Notes: a model not told the origin generated them from the letters alone. Shown: positions 41,753 to 51,132, counted from the stretch's first letter. The stretch is DNA of 64,000 bases from Streptomyces sp. Tue 6430 (GCA_021568835.1 JAKGSH010000003.1:124001-188000); one strand, 5' to 3'. Numbers and translations are program-made.

Positions 41753-42127
41753 GGCGCGGTCGCCCGGATCTGGCGCGGCGGCTGCATCATCCGCGCCTCG
41801 TTCCTGGACCGCATCCGCACCGCCTACGACGCCGACCCCGAACTGGTCAGTCTGCTGGGGGAGATGGAGTTCGCGATGGAGATCACCGACGCCCAGGTGC
41901 CCTGGCGCGAGACGGTGGCCTCCGCGGCCCGCCGGGGCGTTCCGGTGCCCGCGTTCTCCGCGGCCCTCGCGCACTACGACACCCTGCGCGCCGGCCGGCT
42001 CCCCGCGGCCCTGCTCCAGGGCCGGCGCGACTACTTCGGCGCGCACACCTACGGCCGCACCGACCGCCCCGGCGCCTTCCACACGCGGTGGGCCGAGCCC
42101 GGCCGCCCGGAGACGGTCTCGGGCTGA
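41753..42127 (+). pseudogene. gnd: 3'-terminal remnant of 6-phosphogluconate dehydrogenase (gnd)
   Basis: About 124 residues match only the C-terminal domain of decarboxylating 6-phosphogluconate dehydrogenase: ARIWRGGCIIRASFLDRIRT, then ALLQGRRDYFGAHTYGRTDR near the end. A full enzyme needs about 470 residues. The upstream 230 bases up to the next gene contain no trace of the NADP-binding or catalytic parts in any frame, so the 5' two-thirds are missing rather than frame-shifted. The fragment has no plausible start of its own and is likely not functional. Confidence 0.85.
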
Positions 42128-42139
42128 GGCGCACCACGC

Positions 42140-42166
42140 GTCCGGCCCGGGGGAACCGGGCCGGAC
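42140..42166. terminator. Hairpin terminator after the gnd remnant and GAPDH gene
   Basis: A perfect 11-bp inverted repeat, GTCCGGCCCGG ... CCGGGCCGGAC, with a 5-base loop lies between the convergent gnd remnant and GAPDH gene. Streptomyces terminators often lack a U tract; it may serve both strands. Confidence 0.7.
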
Positions 42167-42200
42167 ATGTCGGTCGGGCGGACCGGGCCGGACGCGTCGG

Positions 42201-43646
42201 TCAGGCGCGCGGCGCCGGGAACGTCGGGTACTCGACGCCCGACACGTGCTGGACGACGCGGACCACCTGGCAGGAGTAGCCGAACTCGTTGTCGTACCAG
42301 AGGTAGAGGATCGCGTTGTCGCCCTCCACCTTCAGGGCGCCGGCGTCGACGATCGAGGCGTGGCGCGAGCCGATGAAGTCGCTGGAGACCGCGTCGGGGG
42401 CGCTGATGAAGTCGATCTGGCGCTTCAGCGGCGAGGTCAGCGAGACGTCCCGCAGGTAGTCGAGGACCTCCTCGCGGCCGGCCTCGCGGGCCAGCTGGAG
42501 GTTGAGGATCGCGATCGACACGTCCGGCACCGGTACCCGGATCGAGCTGCCGGTGATCCGCGCGTCGAGGTCGGGCAGCGCCTTGGCGACGGCGGAGGCG
42601 GCGCCCGTCTCGGTGATGACCATGTTGAGCGGCGCGGAGCGGCCCCGGCGGTCGGACTTGTGGTAGTTGTCCAGCAGGTTCTGGTCGTTGGTGAACGAGT
42701 GGACGGTCTCCACGTGGCCGCGCAGCACGCCGTACTCGTCCGCCATCGCCTTCAGCGGCGGGACGATCGCGTTGGTGGTGCAGGACGCGCAGGACAGGAT
42801 CCGCTCGTCCGGCTTGATCGTGTCGTGGTTGACGCCGTGCACGATGTTGGGGACGTCGCCCTTGCCGGGCGCGGTCAGCACGACCTTGTCGATGCCGGGA
42901 CGCAGGTGCTTCGACAGCCCCTCGCGGTCACGCCACTTGCCGGTGTTGTCGATGAGGATGGCGTCGGTGATGCCGTACGCCGTGTAGTCGACCTGGCTCG
43001 GGTCGTCGGCGTAGATCACCTTGATCTCGTTGCCGTTGGCGACGATGGTGCTGTTGTCCTCGTCGACGGTGATCGTGCCCTGGAACTGCCCGTGCACGGA
43101 GTCGCGGCGCAGCAGCGACGCCCGCTTGACGAGGTCCTGCTCGCCGCCCCCGCGCACCACGACGGCGCGCAGCCGCAGGCCGTTGCCGGACCCGGACTTC
43201 TCGATGAGCAGGCGGGCGACGAGGCGGCCGATGCGGCCGAAGCCGTACAGCACGACGTCGCGCGGCTCGCGGCGTTCGATCTTGTGGGCGCCGGTGGCGC
43301 CGGCGACGGCCTCGGCGGTGAACTCCGGCACCGACAGGCCGTGGTCGTCCGTCCGGTAGTGCTCGGCGAGCAGGCCGATGTCGATCTGGGACGGGCCGAG
43401 GTCGAGCGCGGTGAGGGCCTGCAGGAACGGCAGGGTCTCGGTGACCGAGAGCTCCTCGCCGGCGATCTGCCGGGCGAAGCGGTGGGTCTTGAGGATGCTC
43501 ACCACCGACTTGTTCACCAGGGAGCGGCTGTGCAGCAGGACGGTGACGTCCCGCTCCCGGTGGAGTTTCCCGATCATCGGGATCATCGACTCCGCGATCT
43601 CCTCGCGGTGCTTCCAGTTGGTGAACGAGTCGTCGTTGACAGTCAC
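42201..43646 (-). CDS. gap: Glyceraldehyde-3-phosphate dehydrogenase, N-terminally extended form
   Basis: A 481-residue GAPDH. The catalytic Cys lies in ILSCASCTTNAIVPPLKAMA, the dinucleotide fold in VVLYGFGRIGRLVARLL, and the C-terminal signature in LWYDNEFGYSCQVVRVV. It oxidises glyceraldehyde-3-phosphate to 1,3-bisphosphoglycerate. About 135 residues precede the Rossmann fold, an extension seen in a subset of actinobacterial paralogues and absent from the standard 330-residue enzyme; its role is unknown. GTG 43646 is used. Being outside the usual gap-pgk-tpi cluster, it is probably a second GAPDH, perhaps for gluconeogenic growth. Confidence 0.92.
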   Translation of the reverse strand: MTVNDDSFTNWKHREEIAESMIPMIGKLHRERDVTVLLHSRSLVNKSVVSILKTHRFARQIAGEELSVTETLPFLQALTALDLGPSQIDIGLLAEHYRTDDHGLSVPEFTAEAVAGATGAHKIERREPRDVVLYGFGRIGRLVARLLIEKSGSGNGLRLRAVVVRGGGEQDLVKRASLLRRDSVHGQFQGTITVDEDNSTIVANGNEIKVIYADDPSQVDYTAYGITDAILIDNTGKWRDREGLSKHLRPGIDKVVLTAPGKGDVPNIVHGVNHDTIKPDERILSCASCTTNAIVPPLKAMADEYGVLRGHVETVHSFTNDQNLLDNYHKSDRRGRSAPLNMVITETGAASAVAKALPDLDARITGSSIRVPVPDVSIAILNLQLAREAGREEVLDYLRDVSLTSPLKRQIDFISAPDAVSSDFIGSRHASIVDAGALKVEGDNAILYLWYDNEFGYSCQVVRVVQHVSGVEYPTFPAPRA

Positions 43647-43677
43647 AGGATTCTCTTTCGAGCTAGGTGGCGCTCAT

Positions 43678-43708
43678 ATGCTAACCACTTCCTCCTTCGA
43701 TCATTCAA
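43678..43708 (-). promoter_or_regulatory. Possible promoter of the extended GAPDH gene
   Basis: On the minus strand TTGAAT (43703-43708) and TAGCAT (43678-43683) are 19 bases apart, about 30 bases before the start codon. The -10 overlaps the motif CGCTCATATGCT shared with 62514-62525. Confidence 0.4.
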
Positions 43709-43763
43709 GCGACCCCCCGCTCAGGTGGGCGCGGGCCCGGGAACGCGAGGGTGCGGCCCCTCG

Positions 43764-43984
43764 TCAGGGTGACTCCCCGGCCGTGTCCCCGGCGCGCGGC
43801 CGGCGCGGGATGCCGAGGGCGCACAGCGCGCCGAGCAGCACCACGGCGACACCGGTCCACACCGCGGGACGCGGTCCGTCGACGAACTCCTGCGGCCCCC
43901 GCGTGCCGCCGTGCGCCACGAACACGGTGCTCGGTACGGCGATGCCGAGCGCGCCGCCGACCTCGCGGACCGTGGTGTTGCTCA
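43764..43984 (-). pseudogene. 3'-terminal remnant of a DHA2-type MFS exporter
   Basis: About 72 residues match only the end of a 14-helix major facilitator drug exporter: LSNTTVREVGGALGIAVPST and the last helix AVVLLGALCALGIPRRPR. There is no room for the upstream 400 residues, because the in-frame continuation runs into the DUF3291-like gene on the same strand. The fragment begins exactly at that gene's stop codon, consistent with a deletion joining the two. Confidence 0.8.
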
Positions 43985-44383
43985 GGCGCCGGTGCGTTCC
44001 TGCTCGGCGAGCCGACGGCGGGCCTCCGCCCAGCCGACGGGCAGTCCGGCGGCCGGGACCCGCCAGAACGTGAACGCCGAGGCCTTCGTCGTGGCGCGCA
44101 GCCCGGTCATGACCGACCGGTGCGGTTCGGTCCGCGCGTACCGGTACAGGGCCTCCTCGCTCTCCCAGGCCGACAGGGTCCAGAAGGTGCGCCTGAGGGG
44201 CTGGGCGACGAGCGAGGCGCCGTACGCGCCCGGCGCGCGGGTGACCTGCCGCCACGCGCCGAGGGACTTCAGGAAGAAGCGCGGGACGTCCTTGAGGGAG
44301 CGGACCTCGAAGCAGGAGGCCATGACGACGGCCTCGGCGCCGGGGGCGGGCTCGTCGACCGTGGTCCAGGGCAGGGTGGGCAT
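43982..44383 (-). CDS. DUF3291-type monooxygenase-like protein
   Basis: 134 residues of the ferredoxin-like dimeric alpha/beta barrel type: EAVVMASCFEVRSLKDVPRF, RRTFWTLSAWESEEALYRYA and FTFWRVPAAGLPVGWAEARR. It resembles DUF3291 and antibiotic-biosynthesis-monooxygenase-like small proteins. It starts at ATG 44383 and is divergent from a MerR regulator across a 138-base gap that holds a perfect 12-bp inverted repeat, so it is the likely target of that regulator. The reaction catalysed is unknown. Confidence 0.8.
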   Translation of the reverse strand: MPTLPWTTVDEPAPGAEAVVMASCFEVRSLKDVPRFFLKSLGAWRQVTRAPGAYGASLVAQPLRRTFWTLSAWESEEALYRYARTEPHRSVMTGLRATTKASAFTFWRVPAAGLPVGWAEARRRLAEQERTGA

Positions 44384-44454
44384 GGCTGTGCCCTTCCGTG
44401 AGACAGGCGGGACGGGAAAACGGGCAGCACGGGAAGAGGCATCCGTGGCGGAGC

Positions 44455-44501
44455 AATTGGATACCTTCGCTATCCATGTTAGACAGTGGAGGTATCCAAT
44501 T
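44455..44501. promoter_or_regulatory. Inverted repeat, probable MerR operator between divergent genes
   Basis: AATTGGATACCT (44455-44466) and its exact complement AGGTATCCAATT (44490-44501) are separated by 23 bases, an AT-rich island in the DUF3291-like/MerR divergent gap. It is the natural binding site for the adjacent MerR protein. Confidence 0.7.
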
Positions 44502-44521
44502 TCCAGAGCGGAGCCGTCCCG

Positions 44522-45138
44522 ATGCGCATGTCCGAGCTGAGCCGCCGCAGCGGCGTCTCCGTCGCGACGATCAAGTACTACCTCCGCGAGGGGCTCCTCC
44601 CGTCCGGCCGGCAGACCTCCGCGACCCAGGCCGAGTACGACGACCAGCACCTGCGCCGCCTGCGCCTGATCCGCGCGCTGACCGGCGTGCGGGGCTGTCC
44701 GTCGCCACCACCCGCGAGGTGCTGGACGCGCTGGCGGCGCACCCCGGCGACACCCACGTCCTGCTCGGCCTCGCCCTGGGCTCCGTGTCGCCGTCCGGCG
44801 GTTCCCCCGCACCGGACCCGGCGGCCGGCGAGGTCGAGGCGCTCGTCGAGGAGCTGGGCTGGCGCGTGCACGAGACGGCGCCCGCCCGCGCCACCCTCGC
44901 CGGGGCCCTGACCTCGCTGCACTCGCTCGGCGTCCCCGTGGACCGGCACACCCTGCTGGCCTACGCCCGGCTCGCCGAACGCATCGCCGCCGTCGACCTC
45001 GACCAGCTCGACGGCCTCACCGACCCGCTGGAGAGCGCCGAGCGGGCCCTGCTGCTGACCGTCCTGCTGGAACCCGCCCTGATGGCGCTGCGCCGGATGG
45101 CCCAGGAGAACGAGTCGGCCCGGCGCCACACGCCGTAG
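44522..45138 (+). CDS. MerR-family transcriptional regulator (frame displaced near 44695)
   Basis: A MerR-type winged helix at the N-terminus (MSELSRRSGVSVATIKYYLR EGLLP) is followed by a helical effector part (REVLDALAAHPGDTHVLLGL). The frame changes near 44695; one extra G in the GGGG run gives GLSVATTREVLDAL and a 205-residue protein ending at 45138. GGAG lies upstream of ATG 44522; the ATG at 44528 is an alternative. It faces the DUF3291-like gene across a palindromic operator and probably controls it and itself. Loss through a real frameshift cannot be excluded. Confidence 0.85.
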
Positions 45139-45275
45139 CCGTCCCCGGAAGCGGCGCCCGCGGCGGCGGGCGGACGGCGGGCGGGACGAGGCGGACGGCC
45201 GAAGGCCCGATTGCCCGCCGGTGGACTGGGTACGCGTGGCCGGACCCGTCAACCACCGCTACCCGGGGAGTTGCC

Positions 45276-45664
45276 ATGGAGACACCCGCCCACGACACCG
45301 CCGCCGCGCGGGCGCTGGACGCGCTGGCCAGGGACACCGGCGACACGAGCGCACTGGACACCCTCGCGCACTGCGAGGTGCTGGTGCCGGTGCCCGAGGA
45401 CGCCACCGACGAGGACGTGACCAACCCCAGCATGCTGGCCCTGCCCGTCCTGGAGCAGCCGGGCACGGCGCCCGTCGTCCCGGTCTTCACCTCCGAACCG
45501 GAGATGACCGACCTGCTCCCGGGGTGGACCGCTACCGCCTGGTGCCCCTCGGCGCACTGGCCCACCAGTGGCCGGAGGGCGAACTGTCCCTCTCCATCGA
45601 CGCCGCGGGCGACCACCCGCTGACCCTCACCTCGGAGGGGGTGCGCACCCTGCTGGCCCGCTGA
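45276..45664 (+). CDS. SseB-like protein (frame displaced near 45525)
   Basis: After restoring one G near 45525 the gene gives 129 residues: LDTLAHCEVLVPVPEDATDE, ALPVLEQPGTAPVVPVFTSE, then YRLVPLGALAHQWPEGELSL and a stop at 45664. This is the SseB (enhanced serine sensitivity) N-terminal domain pattern, common in Streptomyces and related to the type VII-associated protein at 32.5 kb. Biochemical role is unknown. GGGGAG lies five bases before ATG 45276. Confidence 0.75.
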
Positions 45665-45736
45665 GACCGCCCGTCACCCCGCGCCCGGCCCGTGGGCGCC
45701 GCGGCCCCGCCGTGCCGCGGCCCCGCCGTGCCGGGC

Positions 45737-46126
45737 TCAGCCGGCCAGCATGCGGGTCAGCACCTCGCGCTGGAGCGGCAGCACCTCGCCGTGCAGGGCC
45801 CGGCCCTTCGGGGTGAGGGCGACCCACACTCCGCGCCGGTCCTCCGTGCAGACGGACCGCTCCACCAGGCCGTCCTTCTCCAGTCGCCCTATGAGGCGGG
45901 AGAGGGCGCTCTGGCTCAGGTGGACGCGTCCGACGAGGTTCTGCACCCGGCACTGGTCGCCCGGCCGGGGCGCCTCGGCGGCCAGGATGTCGAGCACCTC
46001 GAAGTCGCTCGCCCCGAGACCGTGCGGATGCAGCGCGCGGTCGATCTCGCACGTCGTGCGCGCGTGCACCGACAGAATGTCCCGCCACCGGTCCTCGAGG
46101 TCCGTTCCGGCCGTCTTCGCTGCCAT
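45737..46126 (-). CDS. MarR-family transcriptional regulator
   Basis: 129 residues with a winged-helix core: FEVLDILAAEAPRPGDQCRV, VHLSQSALSRLIGRLEKDGL (recognition helix) and a wing VERSVCTEDRRGVWVALTPK, ending in ALHGEVLPLQREVLTRMLAG. MarR proteins bind DNA as dimers and lose affinity on binding small phenolic or lipid ligands. An AT-rich patch (GATTTGTTTATTGTGCAACTAA, about 46151-46172) lies just upstream and may be its promoter/operator. The hydrolase gene upstream on the same strand is 145 bases away and may be in the regulon. Confidence 0.9.
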   Translation of the reverse strand: MAAKTAGTDLEDRWRDILSVHARTTCEIDRALHPHGLGASDFEVLDILAAEAPRPGDQCRVQNLVGRVHLSQSALSRLIGRLEKDGLVERSVCTEDRRGVWVALTPKGRALHGEVLPLQREVLTRMLAG

Positions 46127-46270
46127 ACCTGCACGGTAACACCGGGAACCCGATTTGTTTATTGTGCAACTAATGTGGGCGCAAGGGCCCTCGGCAAGTC
46201 GGCGGCAGGGGATCGAGCGGCCGGGCCCGAAGGGAAAACGGCCGCGCCGTCGGCCGCCCGGAACAGCCGG

Positions 46271-47721
46271 TCAGCGGCCGTCGTCCGGGTGGTGGACGCT
46301 GAGGTCGCCGTAGGCCGACAGGACGCCGGCCAGGTCACCGGGTTCGTGCCGCAGGGTGGTGTCCAGGAAGGCGAGAGTGGTTGCGGCGACGACGTGCGGG
46401 CTCTCGGTGCGGCCCAGGGAGCCGACCAGCGAGGGTACGGGCGGCAGGTAGAGGGGCCGTCCATGAAAGTGAGGTGTGCGGCCCCGGGGACGGTGAGCCG
46501 GTAGCTCGTCGCGGTGCTGAGCTCGAGGGCCTCGGTGAGGCGGGGCAGGTAACGCGGGTCGGTTCCGGGGGTGATGGCCTGGGTGAGCGCGAGTGTCGGC
46601 TGGTGGAGGGCGGGGGAGGCGGGGCCGTGGGGGTAGCCGTCCAGATCGATGACGGCGTCGAACCGGCGGTCCTGCCGGGCTGCCAGCAGAGCGGCGGCAC
46701 CCCCCATGGAGTGGCCGGTGACCGCGACCCGACCGGTGTCCAGGCGTCCGGTCAGCGGGCCGGTGATCTCCCCTCCGCCCAGACGGTCCAGCTGGGTGAG
46801 GACGAAGCTGAGGTCGGCGGCCCGAACGGCCGTCCAGCCGGCCGCCAGCTTCTCGTCCTCGTCCCGGTCCCCGGTGGAGGCGGTCTCGGAGTGGATCGTC
46901 CGGCCGTCGGCGAGGACGACGGCTGCGGAGTCGTACGGGTGGTCGAGGGCGGCGACCACATAGCCGTGGCTGGCCAGTTCCTCCGCCCAGGCCGTGTTCT
47001 GGGTACGCACTCCGCCCGACCCGGGAGAGAACAGCACGACCGGGAACCGTCCGCCCCGCCGGCCACCGGGGCGTCGAAGACCGAACGGGTGTGGGCCCGC
47101 GGCACGCCGTCGACCAGGAAGCCGGGCAGGCCGACCCCGCGGGCGAGGGCATCGGAAACGGTGCGCGCCTCGTGCTCCGTGCGTCCGAGGTACGGAGCAC
47201 GAGGCGCGCCCGCGGGGCTCTTCCGTGCGGGATACCAGAGCTGGACCACGACCGTGCGCCGGTCGTGCGGATCGGCGGTGAAGCTCTCGGGGCGGCGCGG
47301 ATCGGTCCACTGCACCACGCGGGTGCCGACCGCGAAACGGCCCGACGGCTCGGGGAACACGGGTACGGGAAAGGCCCAGGCGGCCACCGGACCCGTGGCG
47401 ATCAGGCCGACGCAAGCCACCGACCCCGGCACCGCCAGCCACCATCGGCCCGCCACGCCGGCCGGCCGGTACGGCGCCGCAGCAGGGGCGAGAGGGCGAA
47501 CGGCGACGCGACGGCAGCGCCCGCCAGTACCGGCAGCATCTGCCAGCGGATCCCCACCACACTCAGCACGATCGCGGACGGCACGAGAACCGCCCCCGCC
47601 GCGACCGTGACGCGTGGGCGGGCGGCGGGGGAAGCCAGCGCGCCACCACCAGCGCGACGGCGCCCAGCAGGGCGAGGAATTCCGGAGGGGACATGTACAG
47701 CCCCGCGATGATCTCGGTCAC
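46271..47721 (-). CDS. Membrane-anchored alpha/beta hydrolase (four frame displacements)
   Basis: Reading from GTG 47721 and restoring one base near 47630, 47480, 47060 and 46460 yields 484 residues. The first 120 residues hold membrane helices (PPEFLALLGAVALVVARWLP, VLVPSAIVLSVVGIRWQMLP). An alpha/beta hydrolase of the platelet-activating-factor acetylhydrolase/dienelactone type follows: VVVQLWYPARKS, FPVVLFSPGSGGVRTQN (oxyanion region), nucleophile elbow VAVTGHSMGGAAALLAA, acid region FDAVIDLDGYPHG and His in VPGAAHLTFMD. It likely acts on esters or lipids at the outer face of the membrane. All four displacements are in the missing-base direction. Confidence 0.8.
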
Positions 47722-48280
47722 CCGGCCATCCTCGGGGCGGGGCACGCCATGCCACATCGGCCCCGGGTCGCCCTCGCATGCGACCGCAGTAGCAGTCCGA
47801 GGCACGTCCCCCGTACGACCGGAGTCGCATCCGGGCGCCTCGCCCGTGCGACCGGAGTCGGAGTCGGAGTCGAGCATGCCGGGTGAACGGCCGCGCCGCG
47901 ACCGCGGAAGGCGGCGGGGCTCCTCCCGCGGTCGTGCCTCAGGGCGGTGCCGTCCTCGGCCCTGGGTGTCACCGGCGCCGCACGACCGTCCGACGCGGCT
48001 GTCACGAGAAGAGTGGTGCCGCGGTGGACGCCGGATCCGCAGCGGCGGAACCTCCGCGGTGATCACCGCGACCCGCGGCCGGCCCTCCGGGTCGCTGCGG
48101 GTCGCGGTGTCGCATGCACCGCGGCAACGCCGGGAGGGCGGACGGGGCCGTGCAGGGAGGGCGGGTGGGGGCCGTGACGATCGAACCGGTGACCGAACTC
48201 GGCGGCGGGGGTGTGCTTCCGTCGCCGCGCGCCCCGGCGGTCCCCTCTCCTGGCCCGCCGTCATCCGGTCCCGGCCGCCC
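47722..48280. other. Intergenic region with degenerate direct repeats
   Basis: About 560 bases without a convincing gene on either strand. Three degenerate copies of a CGACCGGAGTCG-type element recur about every 34 bases (near 47781, 47816 and 47850). Long open frames here are shadows of GC-rich sequence. Confidence 0.5.
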
Positions 48281-49312
48281 TCAGGTCGACTCGCGGGTGA
48301 CCAGTTCCGTCGGAAGGATGACGGCGGCCGGGTCCTCGCCGCCGATCTGCGCGAGGAGGACGCGGACCATCTCGCTGCTGATCCGGTCCCAGGGCTGGCG
48401 GATCGTGGTGAGCGCGGGGGTGGCGGAGGTGGCCGCGGGGGAGTCGTCGAAGCCGCCGACCGCGACGTCCTCCGGCACCCGGCGGCCCGCCCGCCGCAGC
48501 GCGGCCAGCACCCCCTGTGCCATCAGGTCGGACGCGACGAACACCGCGTCCAGGTCGGGGGCCTGCGCCAGCAGCCGCTCGGCTCCCGCGTCACCGCTGG
48601 CCCGGCTGTAGTCCCCGGACACGACCAGCCGTTCGTCGATCCCGATGCCCGCCTCGGCGAGCACCTCCTTGTAGCCGGCGAGCCGCTCCACACCGCCGGG
48701 GGTGTCCAGCGGGCCCGTGACCACCCCGATCCGGCGCCGGCCCCGGTCGAGCAGGTGGCGCACCATGTCCCGGGCGCCGTCGCGGTCGTCGGCGGCCACG
48801 TAGCTGACCTTCGATCCGATCCCGATCGGCTTGCCGCAGGCGACGAGCGGCACGCCCGCCTCGCGCAGCTCGGTGGCGATCGGGTCCCCGGAGTGGCTGG
48901 ACACCAGCAGCACCCCGTCGACGTGCCCGGCGGTGATGTACCGGGTGATGCGCCGCCGCTCGTCCTCGGTCCCGGCCAGCATCAGCAGCAGGGGGACGTC
49001 GTGCGCGGCCAGTGCCTGGGTGCAACCCCGCAGCAGCACGTTGAAGTTGGGGTCCTCGAAGAACCGCTCCTGAGGCTCCGTCAGCAGGAAGCCGACGGAG
49101 TCGGAGCGGCCCGTGATCAGGGAGCGGGCGTGCCGGTTCACGACGTAACCCGTCCTGCGGATGGCGGCGTCGACCGCTTGCTGGGCGGCCGGACTGACGT
49201 AGTGGCCGCCGTTGAGCACGCGCGAGACGGTCCCTCGTGAGACCCCCGCCTCGCGCGCCACGTCGTGGATGGTCGGCGGCCTGCGCCTGCCCCCGGTGTT
49301 GCTCATGGTCAT
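48281..49312 (-). CDS. LacI-family regulator of the galactoside locus
   Basis: 343 residues with an N-terminal LacI helix-turn-helix (TIHDVAREAGVSRGTVSRVL) and hinge, then a periplasmic-binding-protein-like sensor core (SVGFLLTEPQERFFEDPNFN, DGVLLVSSHSGDPIATELRE, ADLMAQ-type DAVFVASDLMAQGVLAALRR). Its start overlaps the malG-type stop by ATGA, so it is the last gene of the importer operon and should feedback-control it. The operator is probably TGTGAGCGTTCACA at 52552-52565. Inducer is likely a galactoside or galacto-oligosaccharide, judged from the GH42 and GH53 neighbours. Confidence 0.92.
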   Translation of the reverse strand: MTMSNTGGRRRPPTIHDVAREAGVSRGTVSRVLNGGHYVSPAAQQAVDAAIRRTGYVVNRHARSLITGRSDSVGFLLTEPQERFFEDPNFNVLLRGCTQALAAHDVPLLLMLAGTEDERRRITRYITAGHVDGVLLVSSHSGDPIATELREAGVPLVACGKPIGIGSKVSYVAADDRDGARDMVRHLLDRGRRRIGVVTGPLDTPGGVERLAGYKEVLAEAGIGIDERLVVSGDYSRASGDAGAERLLAQAPDLDAVFVASDLMAQGVLAALRRAGRRVPEDVAVGGFDDSPAATSATPALTTIRQPWDRISSEMVRVLLAQIGGEDPAAVILPTELVTREST

Positions 49313-50214
49313 GACTTTACGGCCCCGGACAGCAGGTCCAGGCTCCAGAACCGCTGAACGACCAGGAACAGCGCCACCAGGGGGAGCACCGCGAGGAACG
49401 CGCCGGTGATCACCAGGGTGTACAGGGCCGGTGAGTTGGCGCCCTGTTCCAACAGCGTGAACAGGCCGAGCGTGATCGGGAACTTCTCGTCGTCGCTGAG
49501 CATGATGTACGGCAGCAGGAAGTTGTTCCACACGGCGACGAACTGGAAGAGGAACACCGTCACCATGCCGGGGATCATCATCGGCAGCGCGATCCGGGTG
49601 AAGATCCGCCACTCGCTCGCCCCGTCCATCCGGCCGGCCTCCACCACGTCGGCCGGCACGGCCGCGGCCGCGTAGATGCGCGAGAGGTAGACGCCGTAGG
49701 GGGAGAGGATCTGCGGCAGCAGCACGGACCAGTAGGAGTCCGTGAGGTCGGCCTGGGCCATCAGCAGGTACTGCGGGACGGCCAGGATGACCGGCGGCAT
49801 CAGCACGCCCGCCAGCAGGACGTTGAACATCGTCTCGCGACCGCGGAAGCGGTACGTCGCCAGCGCGTAGCCGCTGAACGCGGAGACGCACGTCGACAAC
49901 AGGGCGCCGAGACCGGCGTAGAGGGCGGAGTTGCCCATCCACTTCCAGTAGACGCCGTCGCGGTAGGCGTTCAGGTCCTTGATGTTGTCGGTGAAGCCGC
50001 TGCCCGGCAGGAACGTGAAGGTGGAGAAGAGTTCGCTGCCCGACTTGGTGGACGCGATCACCACCCACGCCACCGGCAGCAGGCAGTACAGCGCGCCGAG
50101 CAGCAGTGTGATCGTGGGGACCAGGGCGATGCGGCGGCGCAGCGGCGGGCGGCTGCGGTCGGCGCCCGTGGTGCCGGCCGCGGACGGGGCCTTGTGGACG
50201 GCGAGAGAACTCAC
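49309..50214 (-). CDS. Sugar ABC transporter permease, MalG type
   Basis: 301 residues, unbroken frame, six membrane helices. The EAA coupling loop EAGRMDGASEWRIFTRIALP is present, and TLGLFTLLEQGANSPALYTL near the end is typical of CUT1-family MalG/ganQ-like subunits. GTG 50214 overlaps the upstream permease stop (GTGA), and its stop overlaps the LacI start. With the MalF-type permease and the lipoprotein it forms the membrane part of an oligosaccharide importer. No ATPase gene is nearby; Streptomyces commonly share one MsiK ATPase among such importers. Confidence 0.93.
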   Translation of the reverse strand: MSSLAVHKAPSAAGTTGADRSRPPLRRRIALVPTITLLLGALYCLLPVAWVVIASTKSGSELFSTFTFLPGSGFTDNIKDLNAYRDGVYWKWMGNSALYAGLGALLSTCVSAFSGYALATYRFRGRETMFNVLLAGVLMPPVILAVPQYLLMAQADLTDSYWSVLLPQILSPYGVYLSRIYAAAAVPADVVEAGRMDGASEWRIFTRIALPMMIPGMVTVFLFQFVAVWNNFLLPYIMLSDDEKFPITLGLFTLLEQGANSPALYTLVITGAFLAVLPLVALFLVVQRFWSLDLLSGAVKS

Positions 50215-51132
50215 TGGGCTGCCCCCTGCTTGTTGCGACGGTTCGCGGCCCGCAGGAAGCCGAAGGACAGCAGCAGCGTGGCGATGGCGATGATCACGGC
50301 CTGGGCGGCCGCCGCGTGGATGTCACCGGTGCCGAACGCGTCCCGGTACACCTTCATCAGCGGACTCCACGTCGTGGAGACGGAGTTGGTGAGCGGTTTG
50401 AGGGTCGTCGGTTCGTTGAACACCTGGAGGGTCGCGATGATCGAGAAGAAGAAGGTCAGCACCAGCGAGGGCGCCACCATCGGGATCTTGATCCGGAGCG
50501 CGATCTGCAGCGGGGTGGCGCCGTCCAGCTTGGCCGCCTCGTACACCTCGGCCGGGATGGCCTGGAGCGAGGTGTAGATGACGATCATGTTGAAGCCGGT
50601 GCCGCCCACACCGCGATGTTGGACAGGGCGAGGTACAGCGGGCCGCCGTCCAGCAGGTCCGGCTGCGGCAGGCCCAGCCGGTCCAGCACGAAGTAGAACG
50701 GGCTGACGTCCGGCAGGTACAGGAAGCCCCACAGCAGCGCCGCCACGACGCCGGGGACGGCGTACGGCAGGAAGATCGCGAGGCGGGTGAACGGGGCCAG
50801 CCGCACCTTGTCGGAGTCGAGCATCAGCGCGAAGACCAGGGCGAGGCCCAGCATCACCGGGACGACGATGCATCCGTAGCCGAGGACGCGCAGGGTGCCG
50901 TCCAGCAGCTCGCTGTCGGTGAAGGCGTCGGCGTAGTTCTCCAGGCCGGCCCAGACCTCCTTGCGGGCGCCGGAGCCCAGGCCGAGGCCGGACACCTTCA
51001 CCTTGCGGAAGCTGAGCCAGACCGCGTACCCGATGGGCAGCGCGAAGAACAGGGCGAACAGGACGGTGGCGGGGAGGAGGAAGGCGTACGGGGCCCCTTG
51101 ACCCCGTACGGCTTCCGGCGTGCGCTCGTCAC
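50211..51132 (-). CDS. Sugar ABC transporter permease, MalF type (two frame displacements)
   Basis: From GTG 51132 (GTGA overlap with the binding-protein stop), restoring one base near 51090 and one near 50610 gives 307 residues. Visible parts: LENYADAFTDSELLDGTLRV, RLAIFLPYAVPGVVAALLWG, then IPAEVYEAAKLDGATPLQIA (EAA loop) and LLLSFGFLRAANRRNKQGAA. The second join turns VWAAPAS into VWGGTGFNMIVIYTSL. CUT1 importer partner of the MalG-type subunit. Any single frame gives only a half protein. Confidence 0.9.
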
